Source: a virus. Taken from it: DNA of 53,668 nucleotides. A program made the translations under genes and the position numbers. Of this stretch, positions 15,411 to 25,106 are shown in pieces. Within the stretch, counting starts at the first letter, position 1. Every line of letters starts with the position of its first letter. Location: the IMG/VR virus record IMGVR_UViG_3300043778_000094, positions 1 to 53,668 of that record, one strand, 5' to 3'. A model generated the notes under the pieces. The model did no database searches. It was not told the origin of the DNA and saw nothing but the letters and a program-made list of their open reading frames with translations.

Positions 15411-17493
15411 CATTTCAGCGATTGCCCGCGTCATTGACCAGACCACTGGTCCGATGCGCAAGATCACCGGCAGCATTCAGACTGCCGGCAAGGCCGCGAC
15501 CACGACCGGGGGCGCGTTCTTCAAGCTCAATGCGTTCAAGTTCGGTGGGCTGACAGCCGGCATTCGCGGGGTCGGCCAGTCTCTCGGCGGCCTGTTCTCC
15601 CAGGTCACCAGACTGCTCGGGCCCTTGACCGCGATGGCGGGGATCGCCGGCCTGGGCGGCGCGGTCGCGGGCATGAAAAGCTATATTGACACTGCCGACA
15701 AGCTGGGCAAAACCGCGCGCCGCTTTGGCACCACCGCTGAATACCTCCAGCAGTTCAATTATGTCGCGGAGCGGTCTGGGGTCGACGCCTCGGTTGCCCA
15801 GGACGCGCTGGGCAAATTCATGAAAACCCTGGGCACCGCCAGCAAAGGGGGCAAGGCGGCAAAGGACCTCATCCCGCTGCTGGGGAAAATGGGGATTTCG
15901 ATGCAGGAAATAAAAGCCGGGGACTTGGCTTCGATCCTGCCCAAGGTCGCGGAGGGATTTAAAAAGAACGTCAACCCGGTATTGCGCAACGACGTGGCGA
16001 TCAAGTTGTTCGGGAAGTCTGGCGGCAAACTAATCGACATGTTTGCCCAGGGCAAAATCAGCATGCAAGAGCTGATGCAGGAAGCGGTCAAACTCGGGAT
16101 CATTACCACCGAGGAAACCAAACAGGCCGAGGCCGCAGCAGATGCCTGGCTCGACTTCACCAAATCAATCACTGGCGTTAAAAACGCGATTTACGCGGAA
16201 TTTTTGCCAGCGGTCGAGCCGGTTCTAAAGGCAATGAAGGAATGGGTGCTCGAAAATAAGAAAGTCATCAAGGAGGAGGTCACCAAATTTGTGACCAAAC
16301 TCGGTGAAATCCTGAAGTCGATTAATTGGAAAGCGATTTACGAGGGGGTCAAGTCCTTTGGCAAGGGCTTGGATTGGGTCGCAAAGAAGATCGGCGGCTG
16401 GGAGAATGTCATGGTCGCCGCGGTTATTTTCATGAACCGCAATTTTGTCCTTGCGGTCGCCAATGTCGTCAAGCATCTGGTGCTGCTCGGTGCCACCATG
16501 GCCGCGCAGATTGCCACTGCTGGGGGCTTTACCGGGGCCGCTGCTGCCATCAAGGCGTTTTCGGCCGCCTTCGCGGCAACCCCGATCGGCTTGATTATCG
16601 CGCTGGCTGCTGCAATCGGCTTCCTGGGTTATTCGATGTGGGAGGCGCGCGAGGACATTGCGAAAGCCTGGGATGATGCCGGTAAAACGATCGACAAGGG
16701 CGCTAAGCTGGTGGCGGCCAATGTCAAGGAAGCGGCCGATGACCTGCCCGACTCCTGGGGCGATGCCTGGGATCGAATGACGGCGACGGCAGGCACGATC
16801 TGGAGTGAGCTGTCAGCGAGCGCAAAATCTGGAATGGCTCTGGTCAAGGGCAATATCGCCGATGCCAGTCAGGGGATTGGCGAGGACCTGAGCACAGCCT
16901 GGCAGGCTGTCAAAACCGCCTGGGGTCCGGTGGGGACCTGGTTCGGGGAGAAGTGGACCGAGGCTAAAGCAGAGTTTGACACTGCAAAAACCTGGCTCGG
17001 CACATTTGAGGGGGATTTCATCCCAGGACCGATCAAAACTGCCTGGGCTGACCTCAAGGCATGGTTTGGCAATCTGCTAAGCGGCGTCGTCGGAGTGTTT
17101 CAGTGGGCCTGGGGCATCATCGAGCCGATCATCTCGGCAGTCGCTGCCGGGGTCGGCAAAATCACTGGTGCGATCAGCACGGTCGGCGGCCTGGCTGGCG
17201 GTGCAATCCAAGGAGTCAAAGATTTCTTCGGCGGCGGCGGTCAGGCTGCCCCTGCTGCTGCCCCTGGGGCTGTTGCTGCCCCTGCGGATGGCGGATCCCT
17301 GCTCCAGGGAGCGAAGCGCGCTGGGGTCGCGGGAGGTCAGCAACAAACTGCCAGAGTCGAGGGTGAAGTCCAGACGAATATCAAGATCGAAACGGTCGGC
17401 GACATCAAGGCGACCGCGACCACTCGGGATCGCGGCATGGCCAGTTCGAATGTCGAGGTCGGGCGTTCGATGCCAGGGCTGGCGGCAGGATGA
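15394..17493 (+). CDS. Tail tape measure protein
   Basis: A 699-aa protein that sets tail length and is ejected ahead of the DNA. It begins DKIDISAIARVIDQTTGPMR, a common TMP start; residues ~60-115 form Gly/Ala-rich helices, ~300-330 an amphipathic helix (VIKEEVTKFVTKLGEILKSI) and ~385-425 hydrophobic segments (TPIGLIIALAAAIGFLGYSM) able to insert in the host membrane. The C-terminus is Ala/Pro/Gly rich. At about 0.15 nm per residue a tail near 100 nm would be expected. It overlaps the long chaperone form. Confidence 0.92.
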   Translation: MADKIDISAIARVIDQTTGPMRKITGSIQTAGKAATTTGGAFFKLNAFKFGGLTAGIRGVGQSLGGLFSQVTRLLGPLTAMAGIAGLGGAVAGMKSYIDTADKLGKTARRFGTTAEYLQQFNYVAERSGVDASVAQDALGKFMKTLGTASKGGKAAKDLIPLLGKMGISMQEIKAGDLASILPKVAEGFKKNVNPVLRNDVAIKLFGKSGGKLIDMFAQGKISMQELMQEAVKLGIITTEETKQAEAAADAWLDFTKSITGVKNAIYAEFLPAVEPVLKAMKEWVLENKKVIKEEVTKFVTKLGEILKSINWKAIYEGVKSFGKGLDWVAKKIGGWENVMVAAVIFMNRNFVLAVANVVKHLVLLGATMAAQIATAGGFTGAAAAIKAFSAAFAATPIGLIIALAAAIGFLGYSMWEAREDIAKAWDDAGKTIDKGAKLVAANVKEAADDLPDSWGDAWDRMTATAGTIWSELSASAKSGMALVKGNIADASQGIGEDLSTAWQAVKTAWGPVGTWFGEKWTEAKAEFDTAKTWLGTFEGDFIPGPIKTAWADLKAWFGNLLSGVVGVFQWAWGIIEPIISAVAAGVGKITGAISTVGGLAGGAIQGVKDFFGGGGQAAPAAAPGAVAAPADGGSLLQGAKRAGVAGGQQQTARVEGEVQTNIKIETVGDIKATATTRDRGMASSNVEVGRSMPGLAAG

Positions 17494-18773
17494 GCGGCTG
17501 GCGCACCCGGCTTAGGCCGGCATCGTTCCGCGGTGCCAGATTCTACGTTGACACCGTCAACACCGAGACTGGTCGACGCTGGGCCGATCACGAATACCCG
17601 GCGCGCAACACTCCGTTCGCTGAGGATTTGGGGCGCAGTCAGAGGGTCTGGCGGTTCACCGGCTACACCATCGGCGACGACTTCCTGGCCGCGCGTGACC
17701 GCTTGATCGAAGCATGCGAGGAGGATGGGCACGGCGAACTTGTTCACCCCACGCTCGGCACGTTGCAGGCGGCATGCCGTGTCGTCACGGCGACAGAAGA
17801 GCGCGAGCGCGGCCGGTTCTGCTCGCTCGCCATGGAATTCGCCGAGGCGGGGTCTGTCCGCGAGCCGACCCAGGACGCCGACCCTGACCTGGCGGTGGGG
17901 GATGCAGCAGGGGGGCTGAGCAATGCCGCCATGCCCAATTTTGCCGGCCTGTTCTCTGTCGGCGGCGCGGGACCCTGGGTCGCGGATACGGCGATCGCCG
18001 ACGTGCGCAACATTTCCGATGGGCTGCGCATGTTGCGCCTGCCCCCTGGGGACCTGCCACAGACCCCCCTGATAACCGCGCTGGATTATCTCAGCGTCCA
18101 GGCCCCCTCGCTTGTGGGCGATCCCAGGGCCTTGGCAGACGCACTCGATCGGACCTTTGCCGCCTTCACCGATGCAGGGGAGGCTGGCCCGGTCGTGGGT
18201 GCCATGCTGACCATGGCCACGGAATGGCGCTCCTCGGCGCCGCGCGGCTCGGGAGGCTTCCAGCCGCTCGCCCCTGAGCACCCCGACGTCGCCCCAGACC
18301 GACCGCGCCATCTGCTCAACCCCTACGCCACGCCGCGTATCCTCTCGCTGCCCAGCCAGCGCGCCCAGAACGCCGCCGCGATGGAAGCCTTCGTCGCGGA
18401 GCTGGCCTTGCGGGAAATCGGTTACTCGATCACCGGCATGGCATTCGACAACTACGACCAGGCGATCGAGGTCCGCCAGGCAGTCGGCCAGGTTTTCATC
18501 GCGATTGAGCAGCAGACCGCCGATGCTGGGCAGGATGACGTGTTCAGCGCGCTGGCAGAATTGCGCCACGCCATCAATGCCATGATCATGATGCGGGCTG
18601 CGAGCCTCAACCCGCTGGTGACCTATCGCACCCTGGCCACAGCCAACTCGATCACCTTGGCCTGGCGGATGTACCAGAGCACTGCCCGCGACCTCGAAAT
18701 TTGCGATCGGGTGACGGCGCGCAATCCCGCCTTCCTGCCGAGCACCGGGCGCATTCTGGCGGCTGGGCAATGA
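17490..18773 (+). CDS. Mu gpN-like DNA circularisation/tail protein
   Basis: A 427-aa protein with the DNA_circ_N domain at the start: RLRPASFRGARFYVDTVNTE, then RWADHEYPARNTPFAEDLGR and QRVWRFTGYTIGDDFLAARD (residues ~5-75). Mu gpN is a baseplate/tail protein named for a possible role in protecting or circularising injected DNA. The rest is helical without recognised motifs. Overlaps both neighbours by four bases (ATGA), so the baseplate operon is translationally coupled. Confidence 0.88.
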   Translation: MSGWRTRLRPASFRGARFYVDTVNTETGRRWADHEYPARNTPFAEDLGRSQRVWRFTGYTIGDDFLAARDRLIEACEEDGHGELVHPTLGTLQAACRVVTATEERERGRFCSLAMEFAEAGSVREPTQDADPDLAVGDAAGGLSNAAMPNFAGLFSVGGAGPWVADTAIADVRNISDGLRMLRLPPGDLPQTPLITALDYLSVQAPSLVGDPRALADALDRTFAAFTDAGEAGPVVGAMLTMATEWRSSAPRGSGGFQPLAPEHPDVAPDRPRHLLNPYATPRILSLPSQRAQNAAAMEAFVAELALREIGYSITGMAFDNYDQAIEVRQAVGQVFIAIEQQTADAGQDDVFSALAELRHAINAMIMMRAASLNPLVTYRTLATANSITLAWRMYQSTARDLEICDRVTARNPAFLPSTGRILAAGQ

Positions 18774-20134
18774 GCGAAGTTCGCACCCCTGCCAGGCCGA
18801 GCAGCCGTGGCACCAGCCAGCAGAGCCGCGAGGCGCGCGAGGCACCTTTCAGCCTGCTGGTGTCAGGCGAGCACTATGCCGGCTGGAAAACCCTGAGGGT
18901 TACGCGCGGCCTGGAGCGCGCCACCGGGGATTTTGAGCTGACTGTCAGCGAACGCTGGTCGCTCGAAGAGGACATTTGGCAAATCACCCCAGGCGAGTCT
19001 TGCGAAATCCAGCTTGGCGGTGAAACCGTGCTGACTGGCTGGGTTGACAAATACGGACCCAGCTACGACGCCAATTCGCACTCGATCAGTCTAAGCGGCC
19101 GCTCGAAAACCTGTGACCTGGTGGATTGCTCCATTACCGTTGACGGGGGGCAGTTCAAGGGGATGACGGTCGGCCAGATTGCCCGCATTCTGGCGCAGCC
19201 GTTTGGGGTCGAGGTCGTGGTGAACACCCAGACCCCGCCCGAGCCCGAGGTCCAGGTCCAGCAGGGGGAGACGTGTTTTGCGCTTATCGAGCGGCTGTCG
19301 CGTGTGCACGAGCTTCTGGTCACTGACGACGCGCTGGGGCGACTGGTTCTCACGCGCGCCGGCTCCGGTCGTGCGACCACCAATCTTATACATGGGGAAA
19401 ACATTCTCAGTGCCTCAGCGGACCTCGACAACAGCAAGCGATTTTCAGACTACATCGTCAAAGCGCAAAGGCCGGGTAACAGGACCAAAGACGGGGGGCC
19501 GATAGATCAAGACTGGGGCGGGGGCGGCGATGGCGGCTGGCAGCCGAGCCTGGTGGAGCAAGTCCGCCAGCTCCGCAACATCCCCAATATCTCGGCGCGC
19601 TATCGCGAGCGCATGCGCATCCAGGCACAGGCCGCAGCCGCCAAGTCACCAGGCAAGACCGCGCCCAAGACGCTGACCCAGATTGTCGGGCGCGCCAAAG
19701 ATGCCGGGGTCACCAGATACCGCCCGCATGTCATCGTGGCGGAAAAGCAGGCTGATGATGCCGCTGCAGCGCAACGCGCCGATTGGGAGATGCGCCGGCG
19801 CGTCGGCCAGGCGCTCAAGGTGACGGTCGGCGTCCAGGGCTGGCGGCAGGAAGATGGGAAGCTATGGGCAACCAACGACCTGGTCTGGGTCGAGGCTCCC
19901 TGGCTGTCGCTGTCGCATGAACTGATCATCGGTGAGGTCCAATTCAGCTACGACGACGGCGGCGAATTCACTGAGCTGGGCTTGACTCTGCCCGATGCTT
20001 TTCTGCCCGACCCCTCGAAACGCAAGGGGAAAAAGGACCCAGCCAAAGGGAAAAAGGGCGGCGGCAAAGGCGGCAAAGGCAAGAAAAAGGGCGGCGGCGG
20101 TGACCCCTATGCAGGATGGCAGCCAACATCATGA
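18770..20134 (+). CDS. Baseplate hub protein, Mu gpP (gp44)-like
   Basis: A 454-aa protein (start at the ATGA overlap with gpN, MSEVRTPARPSSRG). It carries the gpD/gp27-type hub domains: FSLLVSGEHYAGWKTLRVTR, SCEIQLGGETVLTGWVDKYG and the LSGRSKTCDLVDCSI motif. A Lys/Gly-rich tail (residues ~415-445, with KGKKGGGKGGKGKKKGGGG) is unusual and suggests a flexible, basic appendage. The hub holds the spike at the base of the tube. It overlaps the spike gene by four bases. Confidence 0.88.
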   Translation: MSEVRTPARPSSRGTSQQSREAREAPFSLLVSGEHYAGWKTLRVTRGLERATGDFELTVSERWSLEEDIWQITPGESCEIQLGGETVLTGWVDKYGPSYDANSHSISLSGRSKTCDLVDCSITVDGGQFKGMTVGQIARILAQPFGVEVVVNTQTPPEPEVQVQQGETCFALIERLSRVHELLVTDDALGRLVLTRAGSGRATTNLIHGENILSASADLDNSKRFSDYIVKAQRPGNRTKDGGPIDQDWGGGGDGGWQPSLVEQVRQLRNIPNISARYRERMRIQAQAAAAKSPGKTAPKTLTQIVGRAKDAGVTRYRPHVIVAEKQADDAAAAQRADWEMRRRVGQALKVTVGVQGWRQEDGKLWATNDLVWVEAPWLSLSHELIIGEVQFSYDDGGEFTELGLTLPDAFLPDPSKRKGKKDPAKGKKGGGKGGKGKKKGGGGDPYAGWQPTS

Positions 20135-20643
20135 GCGATCATCGGCGGATCATGAATATGGTTTCGCGCGGCGTTATTGCGTCGACGGATGACGAAACCG
20201 GATTGCAGCTCGATCAAGTCTCGCTGCTCTACGAAGAGGACAAGATTGCGGTCGAGCGGTTCCAGAATTACGGATTTTCATCCTCCCCCCCAGCCGACAG
20301 CGAGGCGCTGGTGGTTTTTGTCGGGGGAGGCCGCGACCATGGGGCAATCGTGGGGACAGATGACCGCCAGTCGCGTTTCACCGGGCTCGAACCTGGTGCA
20401 GTCGCGATCTACACCAACGAAGGCGACAGCATTGTCCTGAAGCGCAACGGCATTATCGAAATCACGACAAAGCATTTGGTGATCACCGCCGAGGAGGACG
20501 TGACCATCAAAACCGAAAAGATCGAAATCGAAGCCCCCGAGATTGCCATCAAGGGCGACATCGAGCTGGACGGGGACCTGAACGCCACCGGCAGCATAAA
20601 CGCCCCCCAGGGCAGCGTGGGAGGCGCTGGGCGCGATGAGTGA
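20131..20643 (+). CDS. Baseplate spike/assembly protein, Mu gp45 (gpV)-like
   Basis: A 170-aa protein (start chosen at the ATGA overlap; an ATG 15 bases upstream is possible). The OB-fold part has RGVIASTDDETGLQLDQVSL and FVGGGRDHGAIVGTDD; the C-terminal half is a chain of short beta repeats (TKHLVITAEEDVTIKTEKIE, IEAPEIAIKGDIELDGDLN) that forms the triple beta-helix spike. The spike pierces the outer membrane on contraction. Confidence 0.88.
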   Translation: MSDHRRIMNMVSRGVIASTDDETGLQLDQVSLLYEEDKIAVERFQNYGFSSSPPADSEALVVFVGGGRDHGAIVGTDDRQSRFTGLEPGAVAIYTNEGDSIVLKRNGIIEITTKHLVITAEEDVTIKTEKIEIEAPEIAIKGDIELDGDLNATGSINAPQGSVGGAGRDE

Positions 20644-21118
20644 CCTGCTGACCACTTGGGACCCCTCCCGTCTTACAGGGGATTGGATGCTCGCGGCCGG
20701 CGATCTGGTGGCGGGGGATGACCTCGAAACCAGCGTGATCCTGAGCCTATTCACCGATCGGCTGGCCACGGCGGACGATCCGCTGCCTGACCCCACGGAT
20801 GGCGATCGGCGCGGCTGGTGGGCCGATGACGGCGCGGCAGAGGGTCCGCTCGGGTCGAGGCTATGGCTGATCAGCCGTGAAAAGGAAACGAACCAGGTCA
20901 GGCTGCGCGCCGAGGATTACTGCCGCGAGGCCCTGGCCTGGCTGCTGGAGGATGGGGTTGCAGACGAAATCACCATCCTCGCCGAATGGCCGCGCGCGGC
21001 ACCGGGGCGGCTCGATGTGGGGGTCGTCATCATCCGCGAGGGGGCTGAGCTGTTGAACCGCCGTTATTCCTGGGCCTGGTCGGAGTCGAGCCGTGCCTTT
21101 CGAGCGCCCGCTACTTGA
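20636..21118 (+). CDS. Mu gp46-like baseplate wedge protein
   Basis: A 160-aa GP46-family protein, the counterpart of T4 gp25. Typical elements are SLFTDRLATADDPLPD, DRRGWWADDGAAEGPLGSRL (residues ~58-77) and REALAWLLEDGVADEITI. It overlaps the spike gene by 8 bases and the gp47-like gene by 26. Confidence 0.9.
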   Translation: MSDLLTTWDPSRLTGDWMLAAGDLVAGDDLETSVILSLFTDRLATADDPLPDPTDGDRRGWWADDGAAEGPLGSRLWLISREKETNQVRLRAEDYCREALAWLLEDGVADEITILAEWPRAAPGRLDVGVVIIREGAELLNRRYSWAWSESSRAFRAPAT

Positions 21119-22154
21119 GGATTTGCGCCGCAGGATCGGCGCGGACCTAGAAGCCAAATTGCGGGGAGCCGACACCAGGCTTCGCGTCAACAACCTACGC
21201 GCATTTTCGGAGGTCGAGGCCGGATCCGCGCATTTGCTGTACGGCAGGCTGGAATGGTCATTCCGCCAATTGTTCCCAGACAGCGCCGAGCAGGAATTTC
21301 TGGACCGCTGGGCGTCCATCTGGGGGGTCCCCCGCATCCCCGCTGCGATCGCCAATGGGCCGGCGACCTGGCCGGCTGATGCTGGGGCCTCGATCCGCGA
21401 CGATGCCCAGGTGCGGCGCGCCGACGGGGTCGAATACACCATCCCGCTCGGGGCCTCGGAGGCAGGGGGGCAAATCACCGTCACTCTGTACGCGAGCGAG
21501 GCTGGTGCTGCTGGCAATGCCGAGCCTGGGGTGCAGCTCCAGCTTTTGACGACATTCGCCGGGGTCGCGGTCACTGGCGAGGTCGCAGAGCCTGGCCTGG
21601 CTGGGGGAGCCGACGAGCAAATCGACGCTGCCCTGCTGCGCGCGGTCCTGGCACGCATCCGCCAGCCGCCCCATGGGGGTGCAGCGTTCGACTATGTGCG
21701 CTGGGCGCTGGAGGTCCCAGGGGTGACAAGGGCCTGGTGCTACCCGCTGCAGGGCGGTGCCGGCTCGGTGACCGTGCGCTTCATGATGGATGAGGTTCGC
21801 GGCCCCTCGGGCATCCCGACCCCTGCCGACGTGGAGCTGGTGGCAGCGCACATCGAGCCGGTGCGGCCAGTCACGGCGCGGGTCCTGGTGTTCGCCCCGG
21901 TCGAGATCCCGGTGGACGTGGTGATTGCCGACCTGGAGCCTGACACCCCGGAAATCCGCCGCCTGATCTATGAGGGGCTTTATCACATGCTGCTGGAGGA
22001 GGCCGAACCGGGCGGCTCGATCTACCGCGACCAATGGTCAGCCGCTATCTCATTCACCCCAGGCGTCAGGCGCTTTGTGCTGGTCAGCCCAACAGACCGC
22101 ATCGACGTGCAGCTCGGTGAGATTGTCGGCCTGGGGGAGGTCACCTATCAATGA
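21093..22154 (+). CDS. Baseplate J-like protein, Mu gp47
   Basis: A 353-aa baseplate wedge protein that starts with GTG (MPFERPLLEDLRRRIGADLE). Family features: LLYGRLEWSFRQLFPDSAEQ, FLDRWASIWGVPRIPA, EIPVGASEAGG-like 'TIPLGASEAGGQITVTL', and GGAAFDYVRWALEVPGVTRA / WCYPLQGGAGSVTVRFMMDE. With the gp46- and gp48-like proteins it forms the wedges around the hub. Confidence 0.92.
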   Translation: MPFERPLLEDLRRRIGADLEAKLRGADTRLRVNNLRAFSEVEAGSAHLLYGRLEWSFRQLFPDSAEQEFLDRWASIWGVPRIPAAIANGPATWPADAGASIRDDAQVRRADGVEYTIPLGASEAGGQITVTLYASEAGAAGNAEPGVQLQLLTTFAGVAVTGEVAEPGLAGGADEQIDAALLRAVLARIRQPPHGGAAFDYVRWALEVPGVTRAWCYPLQGGAGSVTVRFMMDEVRGPSGIPTPADVELVAAHIEPVRPVTARVLVFAPVEIPVDVVIADLEPDTPEIRRLIYEGLYHMLLEEAEPGGSIYRDQWSAAISFTPGVRRFVLVSPTDRIDVQLGEIVGLGEVTYQ

Positions 22155-22858
22155 GGGTCGAATTATCCCGCGAAGCGCAGCCTGAGAACGAGCGCCAGCC
22201 GGTCTACGGTCTGACTGGCGACGACTACGCCCAGGTGCTCGCAGACCTGCTGCCTCGGGGCTGGGCCTGGCCGCGCGAGCCGCGCACGGTGTTGATGCGG
22301 ACCTTTGCCGGGCTGGCGGTCGAATTTGCCAGGGTCACGCATCGGGATTGTGACCTGCTGACCGAGTCCTATCCTGGCACGGCGCTGGAGACTCTGGCCG
22401 ATTGGGAACGCATCTGCGGCCTGCCTGACCCCTGCATCCAGCCGCCCTTGACCGGGCTTCAGGAACGGCGCGCGGCGGTCCTGTTCAAGCTGGCATCGAG
22501 GGGCGGGCAGAGCAAAGCCTATTATATCGCCGTCGCAGCCGCGCTTGGGTTCGATATCACGATCACCGAGTTTTTTGCCTTCCGCGCTGGAGCCAATCGA
22601 GCTGGCGAGCGCGTCAATGGGCAGGATTGGCTTTACACATGGCGGATTACCGCGATCAATAATCGCGTCTGGTCATTCCGGGCTGGCCGCAGCACTGCTG
22701 GGGAGCGGCTGCGGCGCTGGGGCAATCGGATGTTGGAATGCGTCATCGAGCCTCTGAAGCCGGCTCACACCATCCTGCAATTCGCCTATGTCGGTTCGAT
22801 TTGGGATGAGGGTTATTCCGAATGGGACGGCGGCAGCTCGCTCTGGGACATGCCCTAA
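22151..22858 (+). CDS. Mu gp48-like tail protein (YmfQ/DUF2313)
   Basis: A 235-aa protein with the family's N-terminal LADLLPRGWAWPREP and LLTESYPGTALETLADWERI, then a C-terminal half that ends in Trp/Gly-rich SIWDEGYSEWDGGSSLWDMP. It links the baseplate wedge to the fibre proteins. The GTG/ATG context overlaps the gp47 stop by four bases, and its own TAA overlaps the next ATG. Confidence 0.9.
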   Translation: MRVELSREAQPENERQPVYGLTGDDYAQVLADLLPRGWAWPREPRTVLMRTFAGLAVEFARVTHRDCDLLTESYPGTALETLADWERICGLPDPCIQPPLTGLQERRAAVLFKLASRGGQSKAYYIAVAAALGFDITITEFFAFRAGANRAGERVNGQDWLYTWRITAINNRVWSFRAGRSTAGERLRRWGNRMLECVIEPLKPAHTILQFAYVGSIWDEGYSEWDGGSSLWDMP

Positions 22859-23430
22859 TGGTTAGTCAGATTGATCCGTCATTGCCGATTACGGGCCGGC
22901 CGCAGACCGACAGCGTACGCCGCAACTTCCTGCATGCGCGGGACGAGATCAGCGCAATACAGGCTGGCGGTCCGTTTCAGAATATAGCGACGACTATGCT
23001 CAACATTGTCCCGCCGCTTGACGCAGTGACTTCAGGTTACGGGATGTGGAGCGACTCCGAATTTTTCAATATCGGTGAGACGCAAACCCGCAACCCGATA
23101 CTGATGGGGGCTACGAGCGCAGCCGGTAATAGCGTCTGGGTGCAAGGCGTCGTCGGGTCCGAAGCGGCTGTCCCTTCATTTGCCCTGATTACCAGCAGGT
23201 TTGGCGACCCTTATGTCGGTCTGTGGAATGACGGGAGCGGCCTGCAAATCGGCACTACGACCGAGTGGGGGTTGCCAGACCGCGCAGTGATTTCGATCAC
23301 CAAGGATGGCGCGAGCTTCCTGCTCCCTGTCCAGCTCCCTGCCGATCCGGTTGAGGACCTTGAGGCCGCGACCAAGCAATATGTCGATGATGCGATTGCT
23401 GCCTTGCGCGCTGAGCTGCTGCACAGATGA
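22858..23430 (+). CDS. Short tail fibre / fibre-attachment protein
   Basis: A 190-aa protein whose start (MVSQIDPSLPITGRPQTDSV) is typical of fibre proteins linked to the baseplate in alphaproteobacterial phages. The middle resembles a small beta-sandwich with GYGMWSDSEFFNIGETQ, and the end DLEAATKQYVDDAIAALRAE is the coiled coil that often closes fibre segments. The ATG overlaps the previous stop (TAATG). Confidence 0.75.
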   Translation: MVSQIDPSLPITGRPQTDSVRRNFLHARDEISAIQAGGPFQNIATTMLNIVPPLDAVTSGYGMWSDSEFFNIGETQTRNPILMGATSAAGNSVWVQGVVGSEAAVPSFALITSRFGDPYVGLWNDGSGLQIGTTTEWGLPDRAVISITKDGASFLLPVQLPADPVEDLEAATKQYVDDAIAALRAELLHR

Positions 23431-23440
23431 GGGGGGACAG

Positions 23441-23641
23441 ATGGACGCCACTGCTGAAATCACCATGACGATGACCGCCGCAGAATGGAACCAGGTGCTC
23501 GCCATCCTGGGCGAGGGGGGACCCTGGCGGATCGTCGACCCGCTAATCCGCAAGCTTGCCCAACAGGGGCAGGCACAAGCTATGGCCAATGGCAGCGGCA
23601 TGCCCGCGCTCGACGGGGAGACTCCGCGTGTTCAGAATTGA
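23441..23641 (+). CDS. Small protein between fibre genes, unknown function
   Basis: A 66-aa protein preceded by GAGGGGGGACAG. Sequence MDATAEITMTMTAAEWNQVL then AILGEGGPWRIVDPLIRKLA; helical, no known motif. It overlaps the fibre gene that follows by 14 bases. Small genes of this kind often encode fibre chaperones or assembly factors; that is a guess from position. Confidence 0.65.
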   Translation: MDATAEITMTMTAAEWNQVLAILGEGGPWRIVDPLIRKLAQQGQAQAMANGSGMPALDGETPRVQN

Positions 23642-25103
23642 CAGTCCGAGCGCGGTCCCCTCGATCCCGATAACCCCGCCGCCATTTGCCCCTGGCTTTT
23701 TCACGGACGGCAACCCGGCCTCTGGGGCCGAGGCGACGATTGTCGATGCCTGGTGGTTGAACATGGTACAGGAGGAAATCCTGACCGTGATCACCAGTAT
23801 CGGGATGGCGGCGGACAAGGCCGACAGCAGCCAACTCTACCAGGCTATCCAGCGCATCGCCGAGGCCGCTAACCCCGACCTCGCAGGCTTTTTGCCATTG
23901 TCTGGCGGGGCGCTCTATCGCCCTGGCGGTGGGGATTTGCTGACCATTAGAGCCGATCAGCAGGCTGCGCCGTCATTGCACGCACGTCTTGTCACTACCG
24001 TTATCGGCGTTCGTACATGGGCATGTGGCACGGATTCGAGCGGCGCCTTTTCGATCACCGACATAACCGGGGACGTGGTTCGTCTGACGCTGGGCACTGG
24101 TGGAGTATTCACCTACAACGGCCCTGCGAACATTACCGGGAATTTGACTGGCAATACCATCTCGGCGGTCGGCGATGTGAGCGCGGGGAATAATCTTGTT
24201 GCGGCTAACATTGTCCGGGTCGGCGGCCAGGGCGTCCAATATCCCGCTTTGGGCAATGCTCATAATATCGGCTGGGTTTTTGATGGCTCATTCCTTGGCT
24301 TTCGTGTTGACGGCCAATTCTCGGGCGGGTTTGTTGTTCCCGGCGCGATCCAATCCAGCAGCCTTGTCGTCTCCGGTAATACGGCGCTCAATACCTGGAC
24401 GAGCGGCAGCGGCACGGTCGATGGCAATCTAGTCGTTAATTACAACGCAAGCCTCGGCTCGGCAAATATTCATGGACACTGCCAAGGCAATACGTGGCAG
24501 TTCGGCAGCGGTACCGTCATTGGCAATCTCGATTGCGGCGGCGATGGCAGTTTTGTTAACATTACCGGCCACAATCAAGTTGTGACGAATTATTTTCGCT
24601 GCACCACGGCGGATATTCAAGGCAATACGGTCATCGGCGGTCAACTGGACATTAACGGCGGCGGTTTCATCTATGCCATAAATCGCTGTTATCGTGGGTA
24701 TGAAATAAATCTAGACCCAGGCGGCATTTTTTCTGCCGCGCATGGTGCCAGTTACCAGGGAGGTCCCTGGAATACGTCGCTCGTTTTGCACACTCGCGCC
24801 GAGGCGATCGAACCCTACGAACATGGGCTTGCCGCGCTCCGTCAATTACAGCCGATGATTTACAGCGAGCGCCGCCTTATCGGTATTGCGTCCGAAGATT
24901 ATCGCGGCCCGATGCCGGAAATGGTCGTGCAGCTTGAAGTCGAGGATGACGGGATCGCGGCGGCATTGCGAACCGAGCCGCCGAAAACAGTCGAGGGATA
25001 TAACGGCGGCGCATTGACTTACGCGCTGGTAAACGCGGTCAAGGAGCTGGCCGAGCGCATCGAGGAGCTGGAGCGCGCGTGGCCGGCGCCGGCGCCAGCT
25101 TGA
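23628..25103 (+). CDS. Tail fibre with C-terminal S74-type chaperone-like domain
   Basis: A 491-aa fibre. I choose the GTG at 23628 because GGGGAG lies 7 bases before it and the resulting start FRIDSPSAVPSIP fits the family; an ATG at 23556 is possible. Residues 35-85 (ATIVDAWWLNMVQEEILTVI) are the baseplate-binding head. A long beta region rich in Gly/Asn follows with repeated 'GNTxxxGxGTV(I/D)GN' steps. The end (ALRQLQPMIYSERR, IGIASEDYRGPMPEMV, ALTYALVNAVKELAERIEEL) resembles the self-cleaving endosialidase chaperone that trimerises fibres. Confidence 0.82.
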   Translation: MFRIDSPSAVPSIPITPPPFAPGFFTDGNPASGAEATIVDAWWLNMVQEEILTVITSIGMAADKADSSQLYQAIQRIAEAANPDLAGFLPLSGGALYRPGGGDLLTIRADQQAAPSLHARLVTTVIGVRTWACGTDSSGAFSITDITGDVVRLTLGTGGVFTYNGPANITGNLTGNTISAVGDVSAGNNLVAANIVRVGGQGVQYPALGNAHNIGWVFDGSFLGFRVDGQFSGGFVVPGAIQSSSLVVSGNTALNTWTSGSGTVDGNLVVNYNASLGSANIHGHCQGNTWQFGSGTVIGNLDCGGDGSFVNITGHNQVVTNYFRCTTADIQGNTVIGGQLDINGGGFIYAINRCYRGYEINLDPGGIFSAAHGASYQGGPWNTSLVLHTRAEAIEPYEHGLAALRQLQPMIYSERRLIGIASEDYRGPMPEMVVQLEVEDDGIAAALRTEPPKTVEGYNGGALTYALVNAVKELAERIEELERAWPAPAPA

Positions 25104-25106
25104 CGC

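Noticed and set aside
17337-18845. 502-aa leftward open frame
   Set aside because: Antisense to the well-supported gpN-like gene; no domain and no ribosome-binding site.
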